30,311 nt of DNA, from the NCBI GenBank assembly GCA_001179505.1, contig CDMY01000690.1, positions 1 to 30,311 of the forward strand. The letters run 5' to 3'. The notes under the pieces were generated by a model. That model was not told where the DNA came from, searched no databases, and saw nothing but the letters and a program-made list of their open reading frames with translations. A program made the translations under genes and the position numbers. Position 1 is the first letter of the stretch; the number at the start of each line of letters is the position of its first letter. The stretch is from Vitrella brassicaformis (Eukaryota > Sar > Vitrellaceae). Positions 1 through 8,904 of this stretch are shown one piece after another.

Positions 1-682
1 AGGTGGAGGGGGTTGGGTGTAGTCCGATACACGCTCGCTCATCCGAAAAGGAGGAGAAACAGCCGAGAAATCACCAACTCAATCATGGGGGGTAAGATGA
101 ATGAATGGTGGCCATGTCCATATATAAGTGTCCATGTATGGCATCATGAAGGGTGGTCAACACAGATCTCACTTCGGTGATGGCTGATAAGATCGTGTCT
201 CCTCAGAATGCTTTCCTTGTCTTTTTTTGTCTTCTCCTCTCTCTCTCCGTTACACAGCAATCTACCCTAGCTCACAAGCTCGCAGTGGTTCGTCTTGCCA
301 AGCTGGCAATCCTGACAGATGGGACTGTCAGTAGCACCCTACATGAGCCACGAAGCGGTGCATGAGTCGATTCCGACGCCCCCAATCACCAATCCATCAC
401 GGCATGATGGCTGTGGCCCCTCACCGAGCAGACAACACGTACGCCCAGTGCTGACAGTGGTGCATCCATACAACTCGCCGCGAGGAAGCCAGGCAACCAG
501 GTGAAAAAGAGGACACCAGGGGGGTGCGTCAGAGGCAGACAGTCGGATGGTTCGTTGTGTGCAGGTCCCTCGTTCGTTGGTCGACAACACAGCGAATATG
601 GATGTGTGTGTGCAGTGAGAGGGAAAGGGCCCATCGGATGGAATGACTGAGTGAATGAATGATCGCTTTCCTGCCTGTGCAG
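1..682. other. Upstream region with one candidate exon
   Basis: No gene start can be fixed here. One stretch, 258-330, looks like an exon: it follows a pyrimidine-rich tract ending in CAG, reads QSTLAHKLAVV...LTDGTV on the plus strand, and stops at a GT in phase 1. That phase would join the exon at 683 and give ...GTV-S-EGPKVW. A TATATAAG stretch at 121-128 lies upstream but cannot be tied to a start. The remainder shows no convincing coding or repeat structure. Confidence 0.3.
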
Positions 683-1337
683 GTGAGGGGCCGAAGGTGT
701 GGTCAATCAAGACACCGGACACGCAAGGCACAGTGACTGAGCAACAAGGCGATCGTGGGAGAAAGGAAGGAGGGGCATGGCAGAGCAGCAGCAGCAAAAT
801 GGCGGGACGAAGGCCGTGGCGGAGTCTGGGTGAGCAGGACCGAAGGATGGGCACGTATGTGTTTGGGATGTACGTATGAGTGGTCATCTGTGCTGTGCAT
901 GCAGTTTCTCTCTCGTGGCATGGCAGCTGTGGGAAGGCCTGATCGCCGACATGAATGATGTGGTGAGAGGCTGCACCGGTCTGCCCGTCTGTGTGGTGTC
1001 AGGGTTAGCGGATTACGAGCCGACGAGGGAATGCCAGCGCGTAATCAATATGACACGCATGTCCACCTTGCCGTTTTCCATCTTCCATCTTTTCCGTGCA
1101 GGGCACATGGGTACTCGCATACATGAGAGGGAAACCCACCGATGTCGTTGCTCTCACGTAAGCACCATGACACGCACGTGAACCGTTCGTCGAACAGCCA
1201 GAGGCAGCTTTGTCACTTGTCTGTGTGTCAGGACTCCGCGTGAAGGGGGAGTGATCGGCTACCGAGGATGGGGAGCGCCCGTCGGTCCGTGTGGCCTCTT
1301 CCTGGCGCCTTGTGATCGATGTTACCCAATCTATTGA
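683..1337 (+). CDS. Hypothetical protein, 3' part of a multi-exon gene
   Basis: Four exons join in consistent phase: 683-854, 905-962, 1102-1157 and 1232-1337 (TGA stop). Readable pieces are EGPKVWSIKTPDTQG in the first, FSLVAWQLWEGLIADMNDV in the second, GTWVLAYMRGKPTDVVALT in the third, and GGVIGYRGWGAPVGPCGLF followed by CDRCYPIY at the C-terminus. Each intron has GT and a CAG acceptor after a pyrimidine or TG tract. The N-terminus is unresolved: exon 258-330 is one candidate, an ATG at 655 another. I recognise no domain. An alternative donor at 1321 could skip the stop and join the exon-like copy at 1424. Confidence 0.5.
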
Positions 1338-1423
1338 GCCACTGTACCCTCACCACAATGGGTATAGACACAAGTGGGGCTCGGCCGCCGGTCTCCCTGA
1401 CTAACATCTCATCTGTCGTGCAG

Positions 1424-1477
1424 GGCATATGGGTAGCTACATGAGGGAGAGAAGGGCGTGGATGTCACTGCTCTCAC
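1424..1477 (+). pseudogene. Duplicate of the exon at 1102-1157, shifted by indels
   Basis: This stretch follows a GTGCAG acceptor like exon 1102-1157. It shares the start GGCAYATGGGTA, the core TACATGAG and the end GCTCTCAC. A 4-base deletion after GGTA means that in the original entry phase it hits TGA at once. In another phase it reads YMRERRAWMSLLS and ends at TAA, so it could serve as an alternative last exon. A decayed tandem exon duplicate is the simpler reading. Confidence 0.45.
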
Positions 1478-1914
1478 TGCTCTTCTGTCGTGGCTTTGGT
1501 TGCTAAGCTATCTGCCGGGTGCCGGCCATGCCATCGCTGTGTGCCAGGTGTTGAGTAGGCAGGATCGGTGCATGTGTGTCTGGACTGTTGATGTCAGTGA
1601 GGCGATCCGATTTTCGAAGGCCATTCAGTCCATGAAGGGGTCCACACAAGGCCAATGAAGGTGAATGCCACCTCACCATACACACACTCGCAAACCATGG
1701 GATCAAATCATCCATTGCAAAGGTGAAGAAGAAATGCAAGCCGTTCCGGTCCACAATGCTGGCTGGTCGAGTAGAGGATGCCTCTCTGAGCACCCAGATA
1801 TGTCGGCGGGCCAAAAAAAAAAAGGGACAAGATCGATCAAAGTGGGTGGATTTCATGCGATCTGACCTCATGTGCGGCAGCAGCCATTCTCTCTGCCTCT
1901 CTCTGCTTCTAATG
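1478..1914 (+). other. No supported gene
   Basis: Only a weak exon candidate is present: after GATGTCAG at 1588-1595 a frame reads EAIRFSKAIQSMKGSTQGQ and ends in TGA near 1658. There is no partner exon in consistent phase, so I do not annotate it as a gene. Confidence 0.2.
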
Positions 1915-2564
1915 GCCTCCCGTTGTCCGCAGAAAACGAAATTCAAATGCGGCGAGATCTTTGCGAGCTGAGACGGAGACAAAAGAGATTTACGAGACGG
2001 CGGGCCGTTTTTCACATTTTCCGCCCCAGTTCGGCTTTGCAGCCTTGTTTTGGCCACAGATTCTCCGTTTCTTTTCCGTTTCGGCTGGTTGTTGACTTGT
2101 GTTGTCCGCCGCATCTCCCTCTACCCCTCCCAACTCGTCCGCATTTCATCCGCCACTTTTTTCCTCCACCGCCGTGCCCCGGGCGAGGCCTCGTTTGGTG
2201 GCGCCATGACTTCTGTGGAGCGGCTGGCGACTGCCTGGCGCCTGACGAGTGCGCACGCGCCTTCTTCCCCCCCAAACCGACCTCCACCAGGTGAGTATAT
2301 ATGAGTGTGGCCTCGTGCGTCCTGTCTCTTGGGTGTGGTGATGGGTTGGTGTGTGGATGATGTGTAGGGATGAATGCATGGTGCATTTCGTTGCCATGAG
2401 TGTGCTCAGATGCCTCCTGTTGCCGTGTTTGTGAGTGCAGATGCACGGGTGGTTTATTCTTTTCATTCCCGTCTCTTGTTCTCGACGCATTTATCTGAAG
2501 ATTGGTGAGGTGGGTGAGTGCCTCACTCAGTTTGGTGTTGACGCGCACGTAAGGTTCCCTGTCT
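1915..2564 (+). repeat. 650-bp tandem duplication, copy 1
   Basis: Begins at GCCTCCCGTTGTCCGCAG and repeats almost entirely from 2565. It contains an exon-like frame (LHRRAPGEASFGGA, ERLATAWRLTSAHAP) ending at a GTGAGT donor at 2291. An intron follows, then after GTGCAG at 2440 a second frame reading MHGWFILFIPVS. The similarity covers exon-like and intron-like parts alike, so whole DNA was duplicated. Confidence 0.7.
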
Positions 2565-3219
2565 GCCTCCCGTTGTCCGCAGAAAACGAAATTCAAATGC
2601 GGCGAGATTTTCGAGCTGAGACTGCGAGCTGAGACGGAGACAAAAGATTTACGAGACTGCGGGCCGTTTTTCACATTTTCCGTCCCAGTTCGGCTTTGCA
2701 GCCTTGTTTCGGCCACGTTTCCTCCAGTCCTTTTCCTTTTTGGCTGGTTGTTGGCTCGTCTTGTCCGCATCTCCCTCTACCCCTCCCAACTCGTCCGGAT
2801 GTCGCCCGCCACTTTTTCCTCCACCGTCGTGCCCCGGGTGAGGCCTCGTTTGGTGGCGCCCTGCCTTCTGCGGAGCGGCTGGCGACTGCCTGGCGCCTGA
2901 CGAGTGCGCACGCACCTTTTTTCGCCCAAACCGACCGCCAACAGGTGAGTACATATGAGTGTGGCCTCGTGCGTCATGTTTCTTGGGTGCGGTGATGGTG
3001 TGGTGTGTGGATGATGTGTAGGGATGAATGCATAGTGCATTCCGCTGCCCTGGGTGTGCTCACATGCCTCCTGTTGCCGTGTTTGTGCGTGCAGATGGGC
3101 TGGTGGCTTTTTCTTTTTGTTCCCGTCTCATTTTCTCGACACATTTCTCTGAAGATTTGTGAGGTGGCTGAGTGCCTCCTTGAGTTTGGTGTTGACGCGC
3201 ACGTCAGATTCCCTGTCTG
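2565..3219 (+). repeat. 650-bp tandem duplication, copy 2
   Basis: Second copy of the unit that starts at 1915. The frames LHRRAPGEASFGGA and ERLATAWRLTSAHAP are kept, and the second exon reads MGWWLFLFVPVSFSRH after GTGCAG at 3094. A one-base length difference just before the GTGAGT donor (2946) puts the two copies in different splice phases, so at least one cannot make the same protein. Function unknown. Confidence 0.7.
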
Positions 3220-3599
3220 CTGCTTTTCAGATATGCGATCCCTTGGTCAGACGAAAAAAAGCCGAGAAAAGAGACAGATTTTACGCATTTTGAGTATTTA
3301 TCTTTCTGTCTTACAGCAGGTCGGGAAGTTTTCACAGGCCGGGAAGTTTTCACGACGACGACAACCTCCTGACCAACGAGAAGCCATGCGTATGGAAGCC
3401 ATAAAGGTAGTCGCGTATTCACGTCTACTGTGTCAGAAACTCAGCATGCTCACTGCATCGATCAGCAGAAAAACGGGCTGTGTTTTCAGACAAATGCGGA
3501 GCTTCTGAGTACGCCAGTCGCTTCATTCGCGCCGTGACAAGGCTGTTCATATCGTGACGGGCACTCGACATCTCTCCCCCTTTTTGTCTTGTGTTTCAG
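3220..3599 (+). other. Unresolved interval between the duplication and the next exons
   Basis: After CTTTTCAG at 3229 there is an A-rich stretch and two near-identical GGGAAGTTTTCAC motifs (3324 and 3340). A short frame after GTTTTCAG near 3490 reads KCGASEYASRFIRA, but its phase does not join the exon at 3600. No gene is assigned. Confidence 0.25.
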
Positions 3600-4039
3600 C
3601 TCAGCAAGGGAAGTCTGGCGGCATCGTTGCCCTCAGCATTATCCTGAAGGCCACTCAGGTACGTAAGGGAAGAGGATAGAAAATATATTTGCTCATGTCT
3701 CCTCTGTGTTTCCTTTGATTCTCTTCGTATACTTTGCCGCTTCGGCGGCCATCGACTGGCCCCAAGCTGCCCGACTGGTAACCCCCGAATCTGACATCCA
3801 TCCATACATGTGCAGACCTTTGTGGCTGGCTGGCTGCGTTCTCTGTTGGCTGCTCCCCTCGTCATCGCCGTCAAGAGCCCTTCACTGGGAGCCTTGGGCA
3901 CTCAAGTAAGCGTGTGCGCATACACGCGCGCGACTTGTTCGTTTTGGTGTGGATGTGTATATGGTCACCTCAGAGTTTCAGCGGGTTCAAGCCGAAGGTC
4001 ACGAAACCCTATGAGGCGGGACCGGCCTTGGCACACGAC
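3600..4039 (+). CDS. Hypothetical protein, internal exons
   Basis: Three exons join in phase: 3600-3658 (QQGKSGGIVALSIILKATQ), 3816-3905 (TFVAGWLRSLLAAPLVIAVK, then SPSLGALGTQ) and 3974-4039 (SFSGFKPKVTKPYEAGPALA, then HD). The first two have long hydrophobic runs, so a membrane segment is possible. The 5' end is missing and the 3' end is unclear because the third exon stays open into the leader of the next gene. The first intron is a copy of the UUCG-hairpin family. The second is nearly the same sequence as the intron at 4536-4609, although the exons to its left are unrelated. Confidence 0.45.
3659..3815 (+). repeat. Intron of the UUCG-hairpin family, copy a
   Basis: Starts GTACGTAAGG, contains ATTTGCTCATGTCTCCTCT and then GCCGC-TTCG-GCGGC at 3736-3750, which can fold into a 5-bp stem with a UUCG loop. 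Here the exon to the right starts only at 3816 after GTGCAG, so the hairpin lies fully inside the intron. Confidence 0.6.
3906..3973 (+). repeat. Shared intron sequence, copy 1
   Basis: Contains GCATACACGCGCGCGACTTG, TTCGTTTTGGTGTG and GGTCACCTCAG. The same sequence recurs at 4536-4609. The 3' exons start alike (AGTTTCAGC) but the exons upstream are unrelated. Confidence 0.65.
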
Positions 4040-4133
4040 GTGTGCCACCCCGTGCCAGCGCGAGCCACAGGCCTCTCCCTCTCTCCCTCCGCGTCCCTGT
4101 CCATCTATCCGTCCGTCCGTCCTCCATGCGAGC

Positions 4134-5068
4134 ATGGGAGGCAGAAACCGCGGGAATCGTCGTCGCCGTCAGGCACCCCTCCAGGTCTGTTTGTGTCGTG
4201 TGTGTGTGTGTGTGTGCACTTCTGGTGTGTGAGCCAAGAGCTGGGCAATCATTGTCGAGGGGTCATGTCGACGAACGAGCCCAAGCCATCGCCCGATATG
4301 GTCGACAGCTGGCAGGTCATGGTGCCCACGCAGTCAGAAGCAACGACGCGAGAATGAGGTATGCTGAAGGAGGGAGGGTGAAGGAGGGAGGGTGATGAGG
4401 GAAGAATAGGGAAGAAGGAGGCATGTCGGGAGCCATTCTGGGCTGTGCTGTGCTCCTCATCTTTCACAGCACGTCAAGGAGGCGCCCGGCTCGCCCACCG
4501 CAAGCACAAAGAGCGCTGAGTCGAGTTCCCACAAGGTATGCAGAGCGACTTACATGCGCATACACGCGCGCGACTTGTTCGTTTTGGTGTGTGTGTATGG
4601 TCACCTCAGAGTTTCAGCCAGCCGAAGGTGAAGAAAGTGAGCACAAGGCGCGAATGGTGTATGCATGAATGGCTGTCTTGTCTCTTCAGGTTTGGGTGCC
4701 GAAGCTGGTGCAACCCAAGGTCACCGACACGGTATGCAAAATGTGTCGTGGACCTGGGGTTTTTGTGTGCACTGATGTCTGTGTCAGATCTGCAGGTGAG
4801 CACGGCGCCCACATTTCGAACACGCATGCCTGATGAATCGCTGGTGTGTTTGTCTTGTCAGGACTTCTCCGGTCTGCCGAGCCGTCAGGACAACAGCAAG
4901 ACCAGTGGCAACTCGGGCAAGGTGTGTAGAAGTGTACGCACGACGACATACACGTGTGCATGCCCATATGTGTGTACTTCACTGCAGCCTGTGACTGAGG
5001 AGACAGTTTGGGGCACGTCTGTGCCCGCAACCACCACCACCATGGCCACGAGAGTGCGCAAAGCTTAG
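4134..5068 (+). CDS. Small multi-exon protein with basic N-terminus, 124 aa model
   Basis: Seven exons, all phase 0: 4134-4184, 4470-4535, 4610-4636, 4690-4731, 4796-4843, 4862-4921 and 4988-5068 (TAG). The start exon is MGGRNRGNRRRRQAPLQ, behind a CT-rich leader (about 4076-4125). The next, HVKEAPGSPTASTKSAESSS, is Ser/Thr-rich. Then come SFSQPKVKK, VWVPKLVQPKVTDT, VSTAPTFRTRMPDESL and DFSGLPSRQDNSKTSGNSGK. The end is PVTEETVWGTSVPATTTTMA before TRVRKA. No known domain; the Arg/Lys-rich start could bind nucleic acid (inference). The design matches genes at 6184 and 11197. An upstream ATG at 4126 in another frame is a less likely start, and an extra exon near 4265-4315 (MSTNEPKPSPDMVDSWQ) cannot be excluded. 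Confidence 0.55.
4536..4609 (+). repeat. Shared intron sequence, copy 2
   Basis: Second copy of the 3906-3973 intron, with the same ACACGCGCGCGACTTGTTCG core and GGTCACCTCAG acceptor. It follows the exon SPTASTKSAESSSHK, which bears no resemblance to the exon before copy 1. Confidence 0.65.
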
Positions 5069-5134
5069 ACACACACTCACATCCGCGCATCGGCAACGAG
5101 ATGATGGCACGTCTGTCTGTGTGGGTGTGCTCAG

Positions 5135-5401
5135 GTGTGCGGACATTCCTGTAAGGACCACGACAAGAACCACACCAAGGTGAACAGCAACGACCACCAC
5201 AAGGTGCGCACCATGCACACACACACGCGCACACACACGTGCACACACATGCATCCACGTGTCACACATTGCCTGCATATCTGTGTGATTTCGTAGAAGA
5301 TGGAGTGCTGGTGGTGCTCTCACATCGGGCACAAAATGAGCCACTGCCCGGAGATCTGGGCACTCCCCGCCGAGATGCGAGTGGAGATCCTGGGTTTGTA
5401 G
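5135..5401 (+). CDS. CCHC zinc-knuckle protein, last two exons
   Basis: Exon 5135-5203 reads VCGHSCKDHDKNHTK and further polar residues. Exon 5297-5401 reads KMECWWCSHIGHKMSHC, then PEIWALPAEMRVEILGL and TAG. The spacing C-x2-C-x4-H-x4-C is that of a retroviral-type CCHC zinc knuckle, a small module that usually binds single-stranded RNA or DNA. The same two exons recur at 10537-10772, where a basic start exon is visible. Here no start exon of its own is evident; it may be read from the gene ending at 5068 by skipping its last exon, or be a truncated copy. Stop position and downstream PEIWALPAEMRVEILG are identical in both copies, supporting a real terminal exon. Confidence 0.6.
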
Positions 5402-5452
5402 GTATGCATGTCTGTGTGGCACGTCTCTGTGTGAACGTCTTTGTGTATGCAG

Positions 5453-5554
5453 CATGTGGATGTGGAGTGCTGGTACTGCCAATGCCGCGGCCACAAGATG
5501 AGCCGCTGCCCGCAGGTCCTCGCACTGCCCTTGGAGCTGCTCCTCGGCCGCTAG
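5453..5554 (+). CDS. Second CCHC zinc-knuckle terminal exon
   Basis: After TTTGTGTATGCAG the frame reads HVDVECWYCQCRGHKMSRC, then PQVLALPLELLLGR and TAG. It is a diverged duplicate of exon 5297-5401 with all four zinc ligands kept (C-x2-C-x4-H-x4-C). It sits 52 bases after the stop of the first knuckle exon. It could be an alternative last exon of the same transcript. Joining both in one frame would need readthrough of the TAG at 5399-5401. Confidence 0.5.
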   Translation, partial: HVDVECWYCQCRGHKMSRCPQVLALPLELLLGR

Positions 5555-5677
5555 GACACCCAATCACCCACACCCACACACGCCCACACAGACAGCGACC
5601 GAGGGCATCAAGGTACGTAAAACCATTGGATGGCGGGTGCAGTCAGATGGAGTGATTTGTTTCCTGTCTCTTTGTAG

Positions 5678-5761
5678 GCCGTCAATTGCTGCCTACGTTT
5701 TATATCCAATCGGCCTCTTGTTCTCACTTCCGCAGCAGCTGTGTCTCGCATGTCAGCGTGA
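5678..5761 (+). repeat. TTTTATAT module, copy 1 (short type)
   Basis: After TTTGTAG the frame reads AVNCCLRFISNRPLVLTSAA and ends at TGA. It resembles the copy at 11005, which also follows an upstream exon ending in EGxK. It may be a terminal exon, but the exon at 5736 overlaps its end. Confidence 0.45.
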
Positions 5762-6085
5762 CCTCGAGGCTGACAACCATCATCGCAAGACCCAGGTGAT
5801 GTCACACGTGCAGAGAGACGAAGATATTCATTCTGATCTCTGTCTGTGTCCTGTGTTGCAGCTGGTCGAGTTGATGAAGATCAAGCTTCGCCATGCTGAA
5901 AAGGACAGCATCAACCTCATCAACCAGCTGACGTCAATATGGGCCAACAAGAGGGTCATCGAAGACTTACGTACTGACGACCGATGTCATTCCGTTTGCG
6001 TGTGTGTGTGTGATCACAGATGCTTGGAGTCCAGTTTGGCGCCCCTGCCAAGGACACCGTCGCCCGTCACGTCCAGACTACCAAT
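5736..6085 (+). CDS. Coiled-coil protein exons, paralogue of the 6184 gene
   Basis: Three exons in phase 0: 5736-5795 (QLCLACQRDLEADNHHRKTQ), 5862-5954 (LVELMKIKLRHAEKDSINL, then INQLTSIWANKR) and 6020-6085 (MLGVQFGAPAKDTVARHVQT). The first two match exons 3 and 4 of the next gene (RDIAADNVRKTQ; LNELMTMKLRNAEKDNINLL). The heptad-like Leu/Ile pattern suggests a coiled coil. The tail of the second exon also resembles 14289-14316. No start exon is visible in front and no stop follows before the next leader, so this is probably a partial duplicate, or exons spliced into the gene downstream. Confidence 0.45.
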
Positions 6086-6183
6086 GTACGTTCACAACAC
6101 GACACAGACAACACAAGACACACAGTCTCTCGCTCCCTCTACGCCTCCGTCCGTGCCGTCCGTCCACCCACCCTGCCATCCAT

Positions 6184-7089
6184 ATGGGAGGGAAGTCGGG
6201 CGGCAAGAAGAGGCAGATCCGTGTCAAGGCCGCCAAGAACGTAAGCGAGGGAGGAAGATATGGGCGGGAGGGGAGGGAGGGAGGCTGATTCGCACCGGAG
6301 CGGACGCCTGTGCGTGGCTCCTGTTGGCATGCCTTTTTCAGGCCATGTCGGTCTCTGACGCCTCCGCCCCGTCAACGCCCAGCACCGCAAGTACCGCCAG
6401 CGCCACCGAGGTGCGCGAATTACTGGCTCGCTGGGCGTCTCGTTGTTGCAGTTGTGTCTGTGATTGCGGTGATCTACAGGCACGAGTCAGGCTGCTCGAG
6501 CTGCAGCTGCGGGACATAGCTGCCGACAACGTGCGCAAGACACAGGTGATGATGCTACACGGGGAGAGAGGCAGAAAATATTCATGTTGAACTGTGTCTG
6601 TGTCCTGTGTTGCAGCTCAATGAGTTGATGACGATGAAGCTTCGCAATGCCGAGAAAGACAACATCAACCTGCTGGAGCAACGTGTGTGCCATGTGTGGC
6701 TCCTGACACGCCTACCTCCTCGACTGGCAGCGGTGACGCTGCCAGTGGAGGAGCGGACAATGTACGCCTGACGGGCTGTGGGGCGTACATCTTTGCTTCG
6801 TCTCTCAGGAAGGGATTCGTCTGCTCAAGGAGAAGTTGCGCGCCGAGCGGGAGGTGTGGGCCAAGAAGGAGGCCTTCTTAGAGCAGGTTGGAGGGAGAGG
6901 GAAGGCGGGCTGATGGCTGCCAACAACCTCTGCTGCCCTGTCTTTCAGGAGATACTAGGTGTCTGCCGGGAGAACTCTGAGTTGAGCCTGGTAAGGTCAT
7001 CGACTAACAAATGCCAATCCGAATGCCGTGTGGTGTGTGCGCAGGAGCTGGCGGCCGCCAAGGATGACAACCACCAGCTACTCGAGTAG
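6184..7089 (+). CDS. Small coiled-coil protein with basic N-terminus, 141 aa model
   Basis: Seven phase-0 exons: 6184-6240, 6342-6410, 6480-6545, 6616-6684, 6809-6886, 6949-6990 and 7045-7089 (TAG). The start is MGGKSGGKKRQIRVKAAKN, then an Ala/Ser/Thr linker (SAPSTPSTASTASATE). A continuous charged helix pattern follows: ARVRLLELQLRDIAADNVRK, LNELMTMKLRNAEKDNINLL, EGIRLLKEKLRAEREVWAKK, EILGVCRENSELSL and ELAAAKDDNHQLLE. This is a dimerising coiled coil by pattern; no function is known to me. I chose the donor CGT|GTGTGC at 6685 because it keeps the helix in frame. The intron behind it holds a relic of the exon used by the 7393 gene. The last three exons align with those of 7393. Confidence 0.6.
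6716..6753 (+). repeat. Hairpin with GTGA loop, copy 1
   Basis: Arms flank the loop GTGA at 6733-6736. Going out from the loop, 16 of 17 positions pair, with one G/G mismatch (6722 and 6747). A GUGA loop belongs to the GNRA tetraloop class. In my model it lies in an intron. The counterpart at 7461-7498 is in an exon. Confidence 0.75.
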
Positions 7090-7392
7090 GTCACGGATGC
7101 CACCTTCAAGAAGCCAGCAGTCAGGGTAAGCATGAGAGGAGTGACGGCTTCAATTATGCATTTGTGTCTGTGGGTTTGTGTGTCAGACTACTGCGGTGCA
7201 GACGGTACTGCCTGCCCAGCTGGCTGCCTAAGTGCCTGTGTGAGAGTTCCATCTCTCCCTCTCTCTCTCTCGCTCCCTGCCTCTCCCGTCCATCCGTCCG
7301 TCCCGTCGCTCGGCACGCGAGCGAGGCGGCATCTGAGGGGGTCTGGCTGCCTACCTGCCTGCCACCAGCCTGCCTGCCTGCCTGCCTGCACC

Positions 7393-8007
7393 ATGGCACG
7401 CCACCGTCCCGGCAAGAAGGCCGCCGCTCGTGCGGCATGTGTGGCACCCGACACGCCTACCTCCTCCACTGGCAGCGGTGACGCTGCCAGTGGAGGGGCA
7501 GATAAGGTCCGCCTGACAGGCTGTGGGTACTCATCTGAATGATCCCATGTGTGCTGCGACTCTCAGGAGATTATTCGTCTCCTACGGGATAAGCTACGTT
7601 CCGAGCGGGAGGAGCGGGCCAAGACGGAGTCCATTCTCCAGCAGGTAGGAGGGAGAGGGAAGGCGGGCCAATGGCTGCCAACAACCTCTGCTGCCCTGTC
7701 TTTCAGGAGCTACTGAAGCTGTGCCGCGTTAATTCTGAGTTGAACAAGGTAAGATCGTCGACTTTTAACACATGCCAATCTGAATGCCGTGTGGTGTGTG
7801 TGCAGGAGCTGGCTGCCGCCAAGGAGGACAACAAGAACTTGCTGGACCAACTGCACGTGTTGGTATGCGCCACCCATTCACTCACACATAAGCAGATCGA
7901 TGTGCATTCATTCTACGTCTGTCTGTGTGTGGGTGTGTGTGCAGGTCAACGAGCCGAGCCTTGATGTTGCGGGGCGGCACTCCCTCCTGCTCCTCCTGCG
8001 ATCGTAA
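7393..8007 (+). CDS. Small coiled-coil protein, tandem paralogue, 117 aa model
   Basis: Five phase-0 exons: 7393-7506, 7567-7644, 7707-7748, 7806-7862 and 7945-8007 (TAA). The start exon is MARHRPGKKAAARAACVAPD, then TPTSSTGSGDAASGGADK. The coiled coil follows: EIIRLLRDKLRSEREERAK, ELLKLCRVNSELNK and ELAAAKEDNKNLLDQLHVL. The last exon (VNEPSLDVAGRHS) is homologous to 13622-13690. Exons 2-4 match exons 5-7 of the 6184 gene, so the pair arose by tandem duplication with a swapped 5' exon. The last exon has a possible donor at 8004 that would extend the gene to 8087-8276. In that case the current C-terminus LLLLLRS would not be used. Confidence 0.6.
7461..7498 (+). repeat. Hairpin with GTGA loop, copy 2, inside an exon
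   Basis: CCTCCACTGGCAGCG at 7463-7477 and its exact reverse complement at 7482-7496 flank the loop GTGA, a perfect 15-bp stem. One T-G and one C-G pair extend it outward. It lies in the start exon of the 7393 gene and encodes the Ser/Thr/Gly linker. Confidence 0.85.
7863..7944 (+). repeat. Intron with GCAGATCGA-GTGCATTC core, copy 1
   Basis: Starts GTATGCGCCAC, has CACTCACACATAAGCAGATC followed by GATGTGCATTCATTCTACG, then (TG)n and GCAG. Relatives are at 13560-13621, 13691-13758 and, on the minus strand, 29564-29658. Confidence 0.65.
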
Positions 8008-8086
8008 ACCTCACACACATCCATCCACTCACAACATGGCCAGATCCAAGTGCACCTGCGTCTCTGTGCATGTGTTGTGTGTGCAG

Positions 8087-8276
8087 TCTGGTTCCCTCGG
8101 TGCTGGTGCTCCTGACGTTGGTTCGGTCGCTCCTGGAGTTGGCAAGACCTCCACGACGTCGCCTGCCGGCAATGTACGCGCTCACACACAACATCAACTC
8201 ATTCATGGGCAGGTCCCGTGACAATGTGTGTGTTCAGGACAGAAGCCTCGGGCAACATGCTCGCCGCACCGTCTGA
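8087..8276 (+). CDS. Two exons of uncertain membership
   Basis: Exon 8087-8173 reads SGSLGAGAPDVGSVAPGVGK then TSTTSPAGN in phase 0. Exon 8238-8276 reads DRSLGQHARRTV and ends at TGA. Both follow TG-rich CAG acceptors. Another phase, reached from the donor at 8004, is open too (SLVPSVLVLLTLVRSLLELA), so the frame is not certain. The Gly/Pro-rich reading resembles VNEPSRVGGDGG at 13622 and I prefer it. Confidence 0.35.
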
Positions 8277-8426
8277 GAGGCCCGGCGAGAGCAGGCAGAC
8301 CGGCAACGATCGGCCGAGGAGGAATCCATGGTGACCAAGGTATGATGGCCAGCTGCCGGTAAGGACACACTTGCCATAATTCTGGACTTCGCTGTGCACA
8401 AGGGCCTTCTATGTTTGCAGGCGTGC

Positions 8427-8514
8427 AATTGCTGCCTCCATTTTATATTCGACGGCCGTGTTTTTGAGATCCGACGTGCGGCCGCCACTTCCGCATTATG
8501 TCTCGAGACAGCCT
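8427..8514 (+). repeat. TTTTATAT module, copy 2 (short type)
   Basis: Follows TTTGCAG and reads ACNCCLHFIFDGRVFEIRRA before TGA. It shares AATTGCTGCCT and TTTTATATTCGA with other copies. Confidence 0.6.
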
Positions 8515-8662
8515 GAGAGGAGACATCATCGTCACGATGTTGGACGGGGTTGAGAAGGGCGGCGGGTAAGCAGCGCGCGGCACACACACGGGCAGGGGAA
8601 AGTCACGGAATCTGTGTGCATGGATCTCGTTTCCTGCCCTTGAGATAGAGCCTCGGCGGGCA

Positions 8663-8750
8663 AATCGCTGTCTACATTTTATATTCGATCGATTGATGAC
8701 GACATATTGAGCCGCACGCCTTGCCCCGCCGTCTGGGCATCAGATGTGAG
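8663..8750 (+). repeat. TTTTATAT module, copy 3 (long type)
   Basis: Contains CCTCGGCGGGCAAATCGCTG, TTTTATATTCGATCGATTGA and GCCTTGCCCCGCC. In the long-type frame it reads SLSTFYIRSIDDD, but a one-base deletion relative to 30148-30230 shifts the rest. Confidence 0.65.
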
Positions 8751-8904
8751 CTGTCGAAATGTACTGATCAACTCGCGGGTAAGCGTGTGTGTGCACGCAG
8801 GTAAAGTGCCGTCTGCGTCTTACATCTGTGGCCCTCTCCTAGTACTTCATCGTGGACCTGGCGGCTGTACATCGATCGCATCAACATCTCCGGCGGCCCC
8901 ACAG

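Noticed and set aside
121-128. TATA box (TATATAAG) for a gene starting near 145
   Set aside because: No start codon and exon chain downstream could be confirmed, so the motif alone is not evidence of a promoter.
2012-2770. Long minus-strand open frame (252 codons) across the tandem duplication, with a similar one at 1503-2114
   Set aside because: It runs over both duplication copies and their introns, is low-complexity (Arg/Lys/His from the CT-rich strand), and the plus strand carries splice-like structure in the same place.
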